Below are positions 39,101 through 46,791 of a stretch of 64,000 nucleotides of DNA, one piece after another. Made by a program: the position numbers and the translations under genes. The DNA is from Tritrichomonas musculus. Taxonomy: Eukaryota > Parabasalia > Tritrichomonadida > Tritrichomonadidae. The notes under the pieces are model-generated. The model was not told the origin of the DNA. It searched no databases and was given only the letters and a program-made list of their open reading frames with translations. Where the stretch lies: contig JAPFFF010000007.1 of the NCBI GenBank assembly GCA_039105265.1, forward strand, positions 806,001 through 870,000, given 5' to 3'. Numbering within the stretch: position 1 is the stretch's first letter; every line of letters starts with the position of its first letter.

Positions 39101-39221
39101 GTAAATTTAATATTTGTTGATAGTTTGAACGTTTTGAAAAGTCAGAATATTTGATGCTTATCGTCTGAGATTGAAAAATAAAAGATATCATTGGTTCTTC
39201 ATCAAAATCTCCTTCATTCAT
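33117..39221 (-). CDS. Giant Sel1-like-repeat protein with Asn-rich insert, 2034 aa
   Basis: Almost the whole chain is Sel1-like (TPR-related) helical repeats, for example YEKGKGTKIDMKKSIEYYER, YYGRMLMLGQGIKEDKSLAL, LMKGQGIERDESRALKYFKM and GMCLRNGIEVEKDQVKAFEY; I count well over twenty. The first ~240 residues lack the repeat and resemble the helical, BTB/BACK-like heads seen on other trichomonad repeat proteins (weak call). At about residues 1190-1297 a tract of Asn with Asp, Ser and Glu interrupts a repeat. Sel1 proteins are scaffolds; SEL1L/Hrd3 works in ER degradation, but this protein has no signal peptide or membrane helix, so a cytosolic scaffold is more likely. ATG 39221 is the first in frame. 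Divergent from the coiled-coil gene at 39419. Confidence 0.9.
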   Translation of the reverse strand: MNEGDFDEEPMISFIFQSQTISIKYSDFSKRSNYQQILNLPHPFKIEFPENEKTEVVKSIISFIQEGELIISKEYAFELFDQSQKLLLYKLSQFSLNFISGNFTNDEVIIYVYKQYSNRKDISSFQYFFSKKIVKYATCPLFYEKLPIDFIINVFKLGHRSITPDDCYKFSIEFYRRKNYDIETLQMFEFVDLQKISRDNLTELNKILKANGKPFPFYNLAKCALSDRMKMEKETKEDIHIYHLKAKLHSLSRTLYQQVINNDPTDACLLLSSMYESGNLPEASEAQIFRNFVKIADSNSNPKALQEVAERYEKGKGTKIDMKKSIEYYERASKSGSKESTIKLAHIIAAGYGNLKPGKEFELVSNAARLNDKNSLFSIGNYYKIGHGCKKSNLRAIHFFNLAGMAGCDDIESIVKPLLATVNSQTEKEAKAALELSAERSYQIQESNDLFQIDSLKLAADSDYIRAIAMYSKVLINMRRYEEADKYCQKLINYDSREGYNIIGTLLKSKGEFEKAFNLFNIAAGKFNSPQTFIELSIFFKNGWIVSKDPNIVDYLMGEAAKLGDEFSMIKIASKRKDFNDLSKLSKTSNMYAKFKYGKALLYGKIDGKIQVKNGLALIREAADNGLCEACFLCGKFLYETLTMNGNEFMPKDTSLAIKYLMKCVKRNAFYVSNESNKIKTIRIDDKTNCIVTFYSKTKEIPKYFEIEPHGTVFIGYILIKNSFIEVHFVDSIEIIKSMVYFNNPSYRYKAGSLLLNPTIFNRTKLSQRLADQKTIEKLNYEAFCHLRQSSDAGSLCGMFRYAYNLLFEKDDINDNKKNIFYNVSIDEIKVNDKRHYKEAMDLFLRAGLEGLDISLYFYSVIALTYPDLVCDGLSFLKYLAFEKNHSLSKTALGIYFYNLGEFKMAINYLKDNAYNKDRAAEYYYGRMLMLGQGIKEDKSLALNFLRLSADKGFKLSQVMLINTLVEMKDQIQLRSYLEPKMYDDSYVMYKFSSLLFDNFFDTMTLNNDIAIDLLKTSSLLNDSDGLWKFGTLLRDGFLVAKNEREAFCLFEKSSNLGNPSGKVCYANYLAKTKPAVSDDDNGNSNCLNLDRMKKNRVTAFMLFKQSYENGNLSGAWCYANCLMRGIGCEIDQLKALSIFINLATKYNDMNAQYQVFKMLMNGVMIDKRKFKSQTSSLSNVPSNKNQTNNNNNNNNDNESDNNNNNNNDNESDNNNNNNNNESSKNNINNDNDNNDNNNNYNENNNNNNNDNNDNDNNNNNNNDNNDNNNDNNNDNNNDNDDNNNFNDGFSVNVNGNNCGNSSSYVFVRHKKKALEYLITAANNGHSTAQCRLGEYLLSGMFFKKKDWKAALHFFKLSAEKGNHRGINNYVKCLIEGHGGFQKDISTAVDFLAKLCANHKTLNGNSEFMYGSILIDKMNQIEEGKKYIMRSALELGNSDGLWKLGELYMKGIGFEKDFKKAKEYFTQSKDKGNKTGLFKLSEIILYNYKTELTQLITNDNSLSSFNEHESKEIKEGFELLEKAANLLQPEAQLSTAYLMFYGVQIKNIKNEDVVFIKKDISKAIKTFQLVADRDNNAEAMFMFGTLTNDFNYISRSARLRNDKARISYGKMCFNMIKSNDVEKDEKLAVYYFKLIADSGNAEAQYLFAICLMKGQGIERDESRALKYFKMAAEQGFTDAQYEYGKMIIQPDFVLGNQQRFEEGIRHLKAACDKGNNDAMYEISVLEKNGEMLLEAASKGSKKAISKVASSFYLSINNDNNNDNKEHAIFYDDSDEESFDFDLKISRKESFVYLQKAAEFDPKCAFYYGMCLRNGIEVEKDQVKAFEYIKKSYENGFKKKAAAVLGLYYLGQNEESDNEATFIEKDTNKAFALFNESFDSNDSFGTNCYGYCFYKGIEKSLSFSNPDSKTNSYTTENQQNSVTSNNSSTMKNAVHYFKVAYIDRNPSGINNYAVAMFQGNSIDGSPFMSISIFTEAAAKGCYTAVLNLRKIYSPECPYPSDLIPKMEMREIDELEAACNKAKESDLFHAELAIKI
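35330..35660 (-). repeat. Asn-codon microsatellite within the Sel1 gene
   Basis: On the plus strand this is ATT/GTT with scattered ATC, TTC and GCT triplets; on the coding strand, runs of AAT and AAC with GAT/GAC and GAA. It includes a duplicated ~48-bp block encoding SDNNNNNNNDNE-like segments. Long open frames in other frames here are by-products. Confidence 0.85.
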
Positions 39222-39418
39222 TTTTATAGGAAATTTTCAAAAGAAATGGACAAATAAGTTATCAAAAATACATTACTGTTTTTATATAGTAAAAAATCAT
39301 TAAAATGCAATTTTAATGATGAGTATGTATATTTTTTTAATCACATTGAATTTTGAATAATTAAAAAACGTTAATACGCACTTTTTTAATAGAAAATCAA
39401 ATTTTATAAATCTTTATC
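39222..39418. promoter_or_regulatory. 197-bp divergent promoter region (Sel1 / coiled-coil genes)
   Basis: The starts of two divergent genes are 197 bp apart, so both promoters are here. On the coiled-coil side AAATCAAATTTTATAAATC lies just upstream of the ATG. Nothing else can be assigned. Confidence 0.5.
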
Positions 39419-41749
39419 ATGAGGGGGAGAAATCTTGATCAAACTGCAATCCTCCAAAATTTTCCTCCTAAAATTCCTTTAAACCCTCCAAATCCTTCTC
39501 GTGATCGCCTTCTTCGTGAGTCTTCACCATTTCCTTTTCAAACTAATCAATATCTTAAAGATAAAAACAAAACAGAAGAATATAAGCAGGCACCTGGTCG
39601 TCCACTTATCAGTGTATCTAATAAGAATCAAAAAAGAGTTATTATTAAACCAGATGGTTCAAAGATAAATATGCTGAAAATTAATCGTAATCCAAAAGGG
39701 CAACCAAAGCGCATTCAAGCACCTTTTGCAACAGAAACACCAATTTATTCAGCAAGACGTGTTATTAACAAAAAGCCGCGAATAGCAAACGAAAATAAGA
39801 AAGCTAATTTAAATCGTGAAAAAACTGGTGTTAAGAATTTAATTCAATCTGAAAACAATGAAACGGTTTCACCACGCCGATTTAACAATAAAAAAGATCA
39901 AAATATAAATAATAATGTTTTCTACGAGCAAAACAATGAATTAGTTATACCACCACTGCCAAATCAAAACGTCGCAGTTATCCAACAAACAGATTTTCAA
40001 AATCCTAATCTTCCTCTTACTCCTTCATCAAGAAATCGTTTTAAACAATCACAATTTCCAAAAAGAATTAAGCAAATTGATACTATTGTTAAAGAGCATA
40101 GAGAAATTCTTAATAAATTAATCAACATTGTTGAATCAAAAATTCCACAAAAAGCCAACGAGTCCTTAATAAAGATTAATGAATTTGTTGAGAAACCATT
40201 AAATTCTTTGCTCTCAAACACAATTCAATCATATCTAAGCAATTTTTTTGAAAAAAATTCCATGTTTGAAAAAATTATTGGAAATTCAGAACAAGTAATG
40301 CAAAATGAATACCAGCAAATCACCGATAGCCTTAGTGAACACAAAATTATGATTTCTCAGTTTGCAAACTCGATGAATGCATTTGAATCATCTCATATTT
40401 TGAATGATTCTTTGAATGAAGTGTCACGCTTAAATGATAAAATTTCATTTACGGTTTCTGACAAGTTGAAAGCCATCGAAAATGATGAAGTTTTGAAATC
40501 AGCAACAGCTGCACATTTAAAAGATAATTTAGAATTGCTTAAATCTTCACTTACAGACGAAATCAGCTCTTCTATTACTCAAACAAATAATCTAATTGAC
40601 AATGAATGTCAAAAAATTTCTGAATCTATCCAATCAGAATGCGCAGAAAAATCAAAAAAAATATTTGACCATTTATCTTCAGAAATCCAAAATCTATCAA
40701 ATTCGTTAAATTCAGCATTTACTGATTTTAATGAGACAATTGATCAAACGTCTGAGTCAATGAAACTGTCGATTGAAGAATTTGAGAAGTCTTTACAAGA
40801 AGCAACTGATGACATTAAAGACGATAGAGAAAAAGTGCTATCTGAAATGACAGAGCAATTAAACACAGTTCTAGAAAATTCACAGAAAAACTTTGAAATC
40901 TTCAGAAACGAGACGGCAAAAACAGTTGAAGAAATTATTAAGAAGAACACAAAAGAAAACGACGAATTTATGATGAAAATTGAAAATCAATATCAGGCCG
41001 TTAAAAAGAATTCAATTGATGTTCAGAAAAAGTTTGATAACTTCATTTCACTTGTTGAAAATGAGCGAAATTTACAAATTTGCTATTTTTTTGATGCGAA
41101 CAGACCTAGTGAAAATCCTCAAAATGAGCAAAATCAATCCGTTTTTAAAATGGATGTTAATCAAATGATTCGTAAAGAAGTTGCACCTGAAATGGCACTT
41201 CTTTCTTATTCTGTGGAATGCATCAACTCTGCTGAGAGTCGTCTTCAGCATCTTGAGTCATTTTTAGAAAACACAAAGACTCAATTTAGCTCTCAATTTG
41301 ACTCAATCAACAATGATTTGAATGAAGCAGCCGAAAAAGTAGAGAACTTAAAGTTGCTTTTGAATGGCGACGGTAATAATACAAAAAGTTTGAGCCATAT
41401 TGAAAAGATGATCGACAAAATTGAAAAAAAGCATAAAAATCCGTTAAATTTGGCCCAAAATGCAGAATTAAAGGCATTAGAACAGATTACACAGACTGCA
41501 ATGGAAGAAAAGATTTCAATCGTGAGTAATAAGTTAAATGAAATTAATCATCAGATTGATCTTATTAAATTGGATATGAATCAGGAGAACGAATTGAAAT
41601 CAATTTCTGATTCCGATGATAAATCTAAATATAATAACGGAGTCGGCAGTTCAAATTCACCTAAATTCTTTGAAAATTCTTTAGTTTATAATGATGATGA
41701 TTACATGAATAATTATAGTGATTCGTATTCAGATGAGTCAGCTTTCTGA
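39419..41749 (+). CDS. Coiled-coil protein with basic disordered head, 776 aa
   Basis: I do not recognise this as a known family. Residues 1 to about 215 are basic, Pro/Asn-rich and disordered (LQNFPPKIPLNPPNPSRDRL, SARRVINKKPRIANENKKA). From about 217 to 730 the chain is helical and heptad-like, rich in Glu, Ser, Asn and Lys, with sub-blocks such as SIEEFEKSLQEATDDIKDDR and KVENLKLLLNGDG. The last ~45 residues are Ser/Asp/Tyr-rich and acidic (DDDYMNNYSDSYSDE). A basic head, long coiled coil and acidic end suit a cytoskeletal or centrosomal structural protein, but that is only a guess. ATG 39419 is the only good start. Confidence 0.75.
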   Translation: MRGRNLDQTAILQNFPPKIPLNPPNPSRDRLLRESSPFPFQTNQYLKDKNKTEEYKQAPGRPLISVSNKNQKRVIIKPDGSKINMLKINRNPKGQPKRIQAPFATETPIYSARRVINKKPRIANENKKANLNREKTGVKNLIQSENNETVSPRRFNNKKDQNINNNVFYEQNNELVIPPLPNQNVAVIQQTDFQNPNLPLTPSSRNRFKQSQFPKRIKQIDTIVKEHREILNKLINIVESKIPQKANESLIKINEFVEKPLNSLLSNTIQSYLSNFFEKNSMFEKIIGNSEQVMQNEYQQITDSLSEHKIMISQFANSMNAFESSHILNDSLNEVSRLNDKISFTVSDKLKAIENDEVLKSATAAHLKDNLELLKSSLTDEISSSITQTNNLIDNECQKISESIQSECAEKSKKIFDHLSSEIQNLSNSLNSAFTDFNETIDQTSESMKLSIEEFEKSLQEATDDIKDDREKVLSEMTEQLNTVLENSQKNFEIFRNETAKTVEEIIKKNTKENDEFMMKIENQYQAVKKNSIDVQKKFDNFISLVENERNLQICYFFDANRPSENPQNEQNQSVFKMDVNQMIRKEVAPEMALLSYSVECINSAESRLQHLESFLENTKTQFSSQFDSINNDLNEAAEKVENLKLLLNGDGNNTKSLSHIEKMIDKIEKKHKNPLNLAQNAELKALEQITQTAMEEKISIVSNKLNEINHQIDLIKLDMNQENELKSISDSDDKSKYNNGVGSSNSPKFFENSLVYNDDDYMNNYSDSYSDESAF

Positions 41750-41985
41750 AAACACCTTTTTTATTTGTAATTTATTAAAATTGTTTGTATTTCGAGATTT
41801 TGATCGATTATGACTCTTTTTTTGACCATTTAGAAATTGAATTTTTTAGAAAATTTTCTGAATAATCAACAAAATTGTAAAGTAGGATTTTTGCAAGAAA
41901 TTGATGAGTGTTAAAGACGAATGCTATTCAAATATAAAATCAAAAATTAGAATTTTTAAAAAAGAAAATAATATGTTAAATCAGG

Positions 41986-42056
41986 GCATCGCTGGTCTAA
42001 TGGTAGAATTTCACCTTGCCAAGGTGGGGGTCCGGGTCCGATTCCCGGGCGATACA
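41986..42056 (+). tRNA. tRNA-Gly (anticodon GCC)
   Basis: A cloverleaf fits by hand: acceptor GCATCGC with GCGATAC; D-arm GTCTAATGGTAGAAT; anticodon stem TCACC/GGTGG with loop TTGCCAA (GCC at 42018-42020); four-base variable region; T-arm CCGGG/CCCGG; discriminator A. The internal A-box-like (TGGTCTAATGG) and B-box-like (GGGTCCGATTCC) promoters are in place, and eight T at 42060-42067 form a Pol III stop. Oddities: a C-A mismatch at the second acceptor pair, and a T-loop TCCGATT with C where nearly all tRNAs have U55. It decodes GGC/GGT. Slightly degenerate, but still most likely a working gene. Confidence 0.85.
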
Positions 42057-42059
42057 TTC

Positions 42060-42067
42060 TTTTTTTT
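42060..42067 (+). terminator. Pol III terminator (T8) of tRNA-Gly
   Basis: A run of eight T starts four bases after the discriminator base of the tRNA, the usual RNA polymerase III stop. Confidence 0.8.
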
Positions 42068-42599
42068 CTCCTCCTTCATTGTCCGTACCAAACTTTTTTA
42101 TGTTAAAATATCATGCCAAAATGATTATTTTTGGGATTGTTAAAACAGTTAAATTTAAATTTTGAGAAATTGTCCGGAATCATCAAAAAAATGCTCCAAT
42201 TTATTGTTGTAAAATACAAAAACTTTTGATTAATGATTATGAGTCAATTTTAGAATAAATTATTCTTTTGAACGGCACAGTGATAGGATGCAAAGTGTCA
42301 AAAAATTGAGAGCAAAATTAAATAACCTTGAAATGCCTAAAAAAATTATACAGCAGTTAATTTTATATAATATAAAATCAAATTCTTTAATGAAATTTGG
42401 AAGTAAATTGTTAATTGAATGGATAAAATGAGTTTTTCATTCAAATTTAAGGGTAAACTTTTCTGAGAATTTTTGAGATAAATATTTTTTCTTTCAAAAT
42501 TGAATAATATATAGAAAAAATAAATCTTTATGTAAGTTCATGAATATGAGGAAGATTTATTTTATATCTAGCCTACAAGTATAATGTACATTAATAAAC

Positions 42600-43550
42600 G
42601 ATTTGCCCAGAGGGAATTGGCTTCCGGCTTTACTTTGTTGATTTATGTAAATGATAAATTTAAGTAGATAAGATTTCGTGAAGATAAAAAATTATTTAAT
42701 ATCTATATCTTGTTTTTATTTTATTTTTATGATAAAATGAATAAAAATGTTGCTATTTGTATTTTTTGTCAGATTTGAAAATTGAAAGAAAAATCCACTT
42801 TTTTTATCTTTTTTCTTCTTAATTTTCACCAATATTTAGTCTTTTTAAAAAATATCCATTGCACAAATAAGAAAATACATCAAATATTTTTATTACTTAC
42901 ATAAAAAACATAAGATACAGAAAAAAGAAAAGATAATATTAGGATCTCAATGACTTTCTTCATTTATGATCTATTACTTTATTTTTGAATTTTAGATATA
43001 AATTTGTTAAATTTGTTCAGAGGGAATTTGCATCCGGCTTTTCTTCATTGAAATATGTAGATGATAAATATATAGAAATGAAATTTCGTGAAGATAAAAA
43101 AATATTTAATATTTAAACTTTGCATTTATTTTATTTTTATGATAAGATGTATAAAGAATTGTTGTTTTATATATTTTATGTCGAATTAGAAAATTGAATG
43201 AAAGATTAGAATTTTTTATTCAATTTTAAAAAAAATGAAAGAATTTTTAATATTGATTGAATTTTTGAAAGACAAAATATTAAACTTTTATTTCACAGAG
43301 AATACTATAATATTTTTATTTTTTTCTAATCCATTATAATACATAGTAGAAAATATTAGTTTTCTCCAGAGGGAATTTTCTTTTCTTTTTTCTTTTTTGA
43401 GATATCAAAATCAAAAATTTTTCTAACAACATTTGCCTTTAATAAAAAAAAACCTTCTGACATTTTTTTATTTTTATTATATTTTTATAAAAAAAATGAA
43501 AAAATCTTTAGTTTTGATTTTGTTTTACATTTGAAAAATTTGAGAGGAAA
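42600..43550 (+). repeat. Three diverged copies of a ~200-bp repeat with a CAGAGGGAA core
   Basis: Copies begin at about 42608, 43018 and 43367 (spacing 410 and 349). Copies 1 and 2 share CAGAGGGAATT, TCCGGCTTT, a GTAGATGATAAAT-like block, TTTCGTGAAGATAAAAAA and TTTATTTTATTTTTATGATA in the same order over ~200 bp; copy 3 keeps the head and the TTTTATTATATTTTTATAA/ATTTGAAAAATTTGAG tail. GGAA...TTCC around the core could form a small stem. It is not coding. It could be an old tandem repeat, element fragments or a small noncoding-RNA family. Confidence 0.65.
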
Positions 43551-44455
43551 AATGTTTACCCTTAATCAACATAAATCTCCAAATCAAATTAGAAAATCCT
43601 TCCAATATTTTAATAAGTTATTATATATAATGCGTTCTATTTATATATTTGGTTTGTTTCGATTATTACAGTTTTTTAAATACTTTTGACACTTTACCGT
43701 TTTTTTTTTCCTTTGAACTCAAAATAAAAACCGCCCATCAACTTTTCAATTATTTAATTTTATTAAAAAGTGGAAAAATGAAATTTTCTATGTTTATTTT
43801 TTTCGATGTAACTTTTACATATAAATTAAATCATCATTGCTAAAATGGTAAAAGATAAATTTGAATTACATTTCCTGATGATAAAATTTCACAATAATAA
43901 TAATAATTAAAAAAAAAAAAAAAAAAATATTGACAATTTTTTTTTTGGTAACAGATGAAATAATATGGAACTTTGATTAAAAAACGCTTTTAGTACATCA
44001 CAGAAATTATTTTTTCCTCCAAATTTTTACATCGGATTTTGGTTTTGAGGAAATGTTTTTTTTGTACTTAAATCAAGTCGCATCCATTTTATTGTATAGA
44101 AAAATTTCTTATTAACCGTAGTATAATTAATAATTCTCATACTAGTATAATTTATAAAACGACCTAAAAATGATAAAATAACATTTGTTTCTTTTTATTT
44201 AACATAATTTGAATTAGAGCAATTTTTTAAATGAATTCAAAGTTTATGAGAAGCTATAAAAAAAATTGAATCGAATAAACATAAAGTTTTGAATCGATGA
44301 TGGTTTTTAGAGCAATAGCTTATAAAAACTACCATTATACCGGGATTGATCTATTTTTCGCTTTTTTTCAAATATTTGTTTTGCAATATTCAAATGATTT
44401 GTTTTTATAATCATTTTCTATTGAAAATTTGAAATTTTATTCAATCTAGAATAAC

Positions 44456-45064
44456 ATGTCTGATAATGGAGATATTCGCTGCAAAGTTGTCATCATTGGT
44501 GAGCAGCTTGTTGGAAAAACCTGTATTGTGAACAGATTTGTCAATGATACTTTTAGTTATCAGCCGCAAACAGTCGGTGCTGGCTATGAAAGCAAAACTG
44601 TGAATGTAGAAGGGAAAAATGTTCGTCTACAGATTTGGGATACAGCGGGACAAGAACAATACCGCTCTATTGCTACAAGCTATATCAGAGGCTCGCAAGC
44701 AGCAATTATTGTATATGGAGTTGATGATAAACAAACGTTCGATACAACAAGCCAATGGTTTGAAACGCTTACAAGTATTGCTGATTCAGGAATATTAATT
44801 TATTTAGTTGCAAACAAAATTGATTTAGATAGAGAAGTTAATAAAGCCGAAGGAGAAGAGAGAGCTCAAGCATTTAAAGCAAAATATATGGAAGTATCCG
44901 CAAAAACAGGATATAATGTTTATGAACTTTTTACCGAAATTTCTGTTGATTTTTTGGAAAAGAACAAAAAAGTTAATTCACCTCAAAAGACAGTCACTTT
45001 TGAAAAGCCGCCTGTCGATGTATCTTCTTCAAATCAAAAACAAAAGAAAGGTGGCTGCTGCTAA
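44456..45064 (+). CDS. Rab-family small GTPase (Rab5-like), 202 aa
   Basis: GTP-binding switch for vesicle traffic, probably on endosomes. P-loop GEQLVGKT (15-22), switch I Thr39 in TVGAGYESKTV, DTAGQEQYRS (62-71), NKID (120-123) and SAK (148-150) are all present, so nucleotide binding and hydrolysis should work. The GAGY effector segment and RGSQAAIIVY recall Rab5, whose family reads TIGAAF and RGAQAAIVVY. The tail is Lys-rich and ends in GGCC, the double-cysteine signal for geranylgeranylation. ATG 44456, 202 residues, is normal Rab length. A TTCAATC initiator-like element lies about 12 bp upstream. Which Rab subfamily is uncertain, since trichomonads have greatly expanded Rabs. Confidence 0.95.
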   Translation: MSDNGDIRCKVVIIGEQLVGKTCIVNRFVNDTFSYQPQTVGAGYESKTVNVEGKNVRLQIWDTAGQEQYRSIATSYIRGSQAAIIVYGVDDKQTFDTTSQWFETLTSIADSGILIYLVANKIDLDREVNKAEGEERAQAFKAKYMEVSAKTGYNVYELFTEISVDFLEKNKKVNSPQKTVTFEKPPVDVSSSNQKQKKGGCC

Positions 45065-45543
45065 ATTTCTTATATTTATTTTTGCTGTTGCTTTCAACAG
45101 CTATACATTTAAGAATTATAAATATTTTTTAGAGTGAAGTATTGATTTTTTTTTTTTTTTTTAATAGTTGCTTGTTTTGCAATCATATGATAAATTTAAA
45201 TCAAAAATAGTTTTATTTAAATATGGAATTATAGTTATCCTGTCTTTGAAGATGATTATCTTTCTATATAAATATTAATTTTATTTTTGATCATAAAGAT
45301 ATATATAATTTTATTTTTTATTTTTTTTTAAATTATAAAGAATATATTAATATCTGCTTTACCAACATAATAATTATATAATAATAAAAAGATAAATGCT
45401 AAAAAAGTCTGAATCCTAAAAATTAATCTTATTCAGATATATTGTTTATTGTTTGATGCCTAATCAATAACAATCATGCATAAGTATGATAGATTAATTA
45501 TCAAGAAATTAACGTACAGATATTAAATCAAAATATATAATAT
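45065..45543. other. Convergent spacer (Rab / coiled-coil gene)
   Basis: 479 bp, AT-rich, with an 18-T run near 45147. The Rab stop overlaps a TAAA motif (TGCTAAATTTC), the trichomonad poly(A) signal. No gene seen. Confidence 0.5.
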
Positions 45544-46446
45544 TTATTCTGGCTTTTCTTCTTCTTCATTATTTTTATTATTCTTATCTTCTTCACTTTC
45601 TTGATATTTTCTCCTAAGTTCTTCCATATCAACTGTATAATCATCCATGCCTAAATCATACATTCTATCATTAAGTTCTTCAAGTTCAGCCAATAATCTG
45701 TCGATTTGCATATTCCATTTTTGTGGTCTCCTTTTCTTTTTTTCTTCAGCACGATCAATAGACTGTTCAACATCAATTTGAGATTGTAGAGCCTGCCTTT
45801 CACTTTTGGCTTCTTCTGATGTTTGTGCGCCAATAACTGGCTTTGTTGAATCGAATTCCTTTTTATTTCGATTGACAAGTTGTCGTAAAAAAGATTTCTT
45901 TTTGTTTAATTCAATGTTTTTTTCTTCTATATCAAGAGCCTGTTGGAACTTTTTACTAATAGTCATTTCAGCCAACTTTCGTTTATCTTCTTCTTTTTGA
46001 TCACGAGAAAGCTCAATTGCTTTAGCAACTCGTTGCATTTCAAGTTGTAAATATGCTTTTTCTTTCTGAAGTGAAGAAGCGACAGCTGGATGTTGTACAG
46101 CCCGAATTTCTTGAAGTTCGACTTCAGCATCTTTGATTTGTTGCTCTATTTGTGAAAGCTGGCGTTTATACATCTGTTCTGTTTGATTACCTTCGGCATC
46201 TGCATCGAGATAGTTAGCAAGCGTGCTTGATATTGCTTCACGTTCTTGAAGAGTTTCTGATGCGCTTGATAAACTTTTTTCAACTTCTTTACATTCAATC
46301 TCTGCTTTACGATAATCTGCTAATGCTTTTTTATATTCGTCGGCAAGATATTCTCGCTCTCTGAGAACGTCACCACCTCTCCAATAGAAAGCAGGAGTAG
46401 CAAATTGTGAAGAAGGCTTTTTTGGATAGGGACTAGTTCTAGACAT
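45544..46446 (-). CDS. Coiled-coil protein, 300 aa
   Basis: Unknown family. A short Pro/Ser-rich head (MSRTSPYPKKPSSQFATPAF) leads into continuous helical, heptad-like sequence (about 30-270) rich in Glu, Lys and Gln, with few breaks, for example QIEQQIKDAEVELQEI and EKAYLQLEMQRVAKAIELS. A Lys/Arg run (EEKKKRRPQKW) near 235 and a highly acidic end (EDKNNKNNEEEEKPE) close the protein. It is likely a structural or adaptor protein. ATG 46446 is the only good start; TTTCAA directly precedes it. It shares strand with the next coiled-coil gene, 345 bp upstream. Confidence 0.8.
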   Translation of the reverse strand: MSRTSPYPKKPSSQFATPAFYWRGGDVLREREYLADEYKKALADYRKAEIECKEVEKSLSSASETLQEREAISSTLANYLDADAEGNQTEQMYKRQLSQIEQQIKDAEVELQEIRAVQHPAVASSLQKEKAYLQLEMQRVAKAIELSRDQKEEDKRKLAEMTISKKFQQALDIEEKNIELNKKKSFLRQLVNRNKKEFDSTKPVIGAQTSEEAKSERQALQSQIDVEQSIDRAEEKKKRRPQKWNMQIDRLLAELEELNDRMYDLGMDDYTVDMEELRRKYQESEEDKNNKNNEEEEKPE

Positions 46447-46791
46447 TTGAAATAACGATTTTATTGATTAATAAAACGAACTTTTTTCATTCAACCAAAA
46501 TATACGCCTTTTATTTATATCAGTAATTTTTTATAGCTTGCATATAAAGATATATGGAAGAAAAAGTGATTTTTTGGAATTAAACTCGCTCAATCGATTA
46601 ATACATTTTATTAATGATTTTCATTGACTGCATTTTCTTTGTGTGTTGAAATAGTTAATGATGAGTAACAAGTATGATGATAAAGAACAATTAATAAAGA
46701 ATCATAAAAAGTAAGTATGTCAAATTTATAAAAATTCTACAATTTATAAAAAATACAAAATAAAAATTAAAAAACAAATTGTGAAAATTAA
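46447..46791. other. Spacer between two coiled-coil genes
   Basis: 345 bp, AT-rich, holding the promoter of the 300-residue protein and the 3' end of the upstream gene. Nothing else recognised. Confidence 0.5.

Larger units (their letters stand above)
41750..44455. other. 2.7-kb intergenic region holding a tRNA gene and a diverged repeat array
   Basis: Strongly AT-rich. It holds tRNA-Gly (41986-42056) and three copies of a repeat starting CAGAGGGAA (42608, 43018, 43367), listed separately. Short open frames here, including the one across the tRNA (41901-42143) and one at 43649-43843, look like chance. There is an A-tract near 43910. Confidence 0.6.

Noticed and set aside
41901-42143. 80-codon frame over the tRNA gene
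   Set aside because: It overlaps a well-folded tRNA and its terminator and has no protein-like features.
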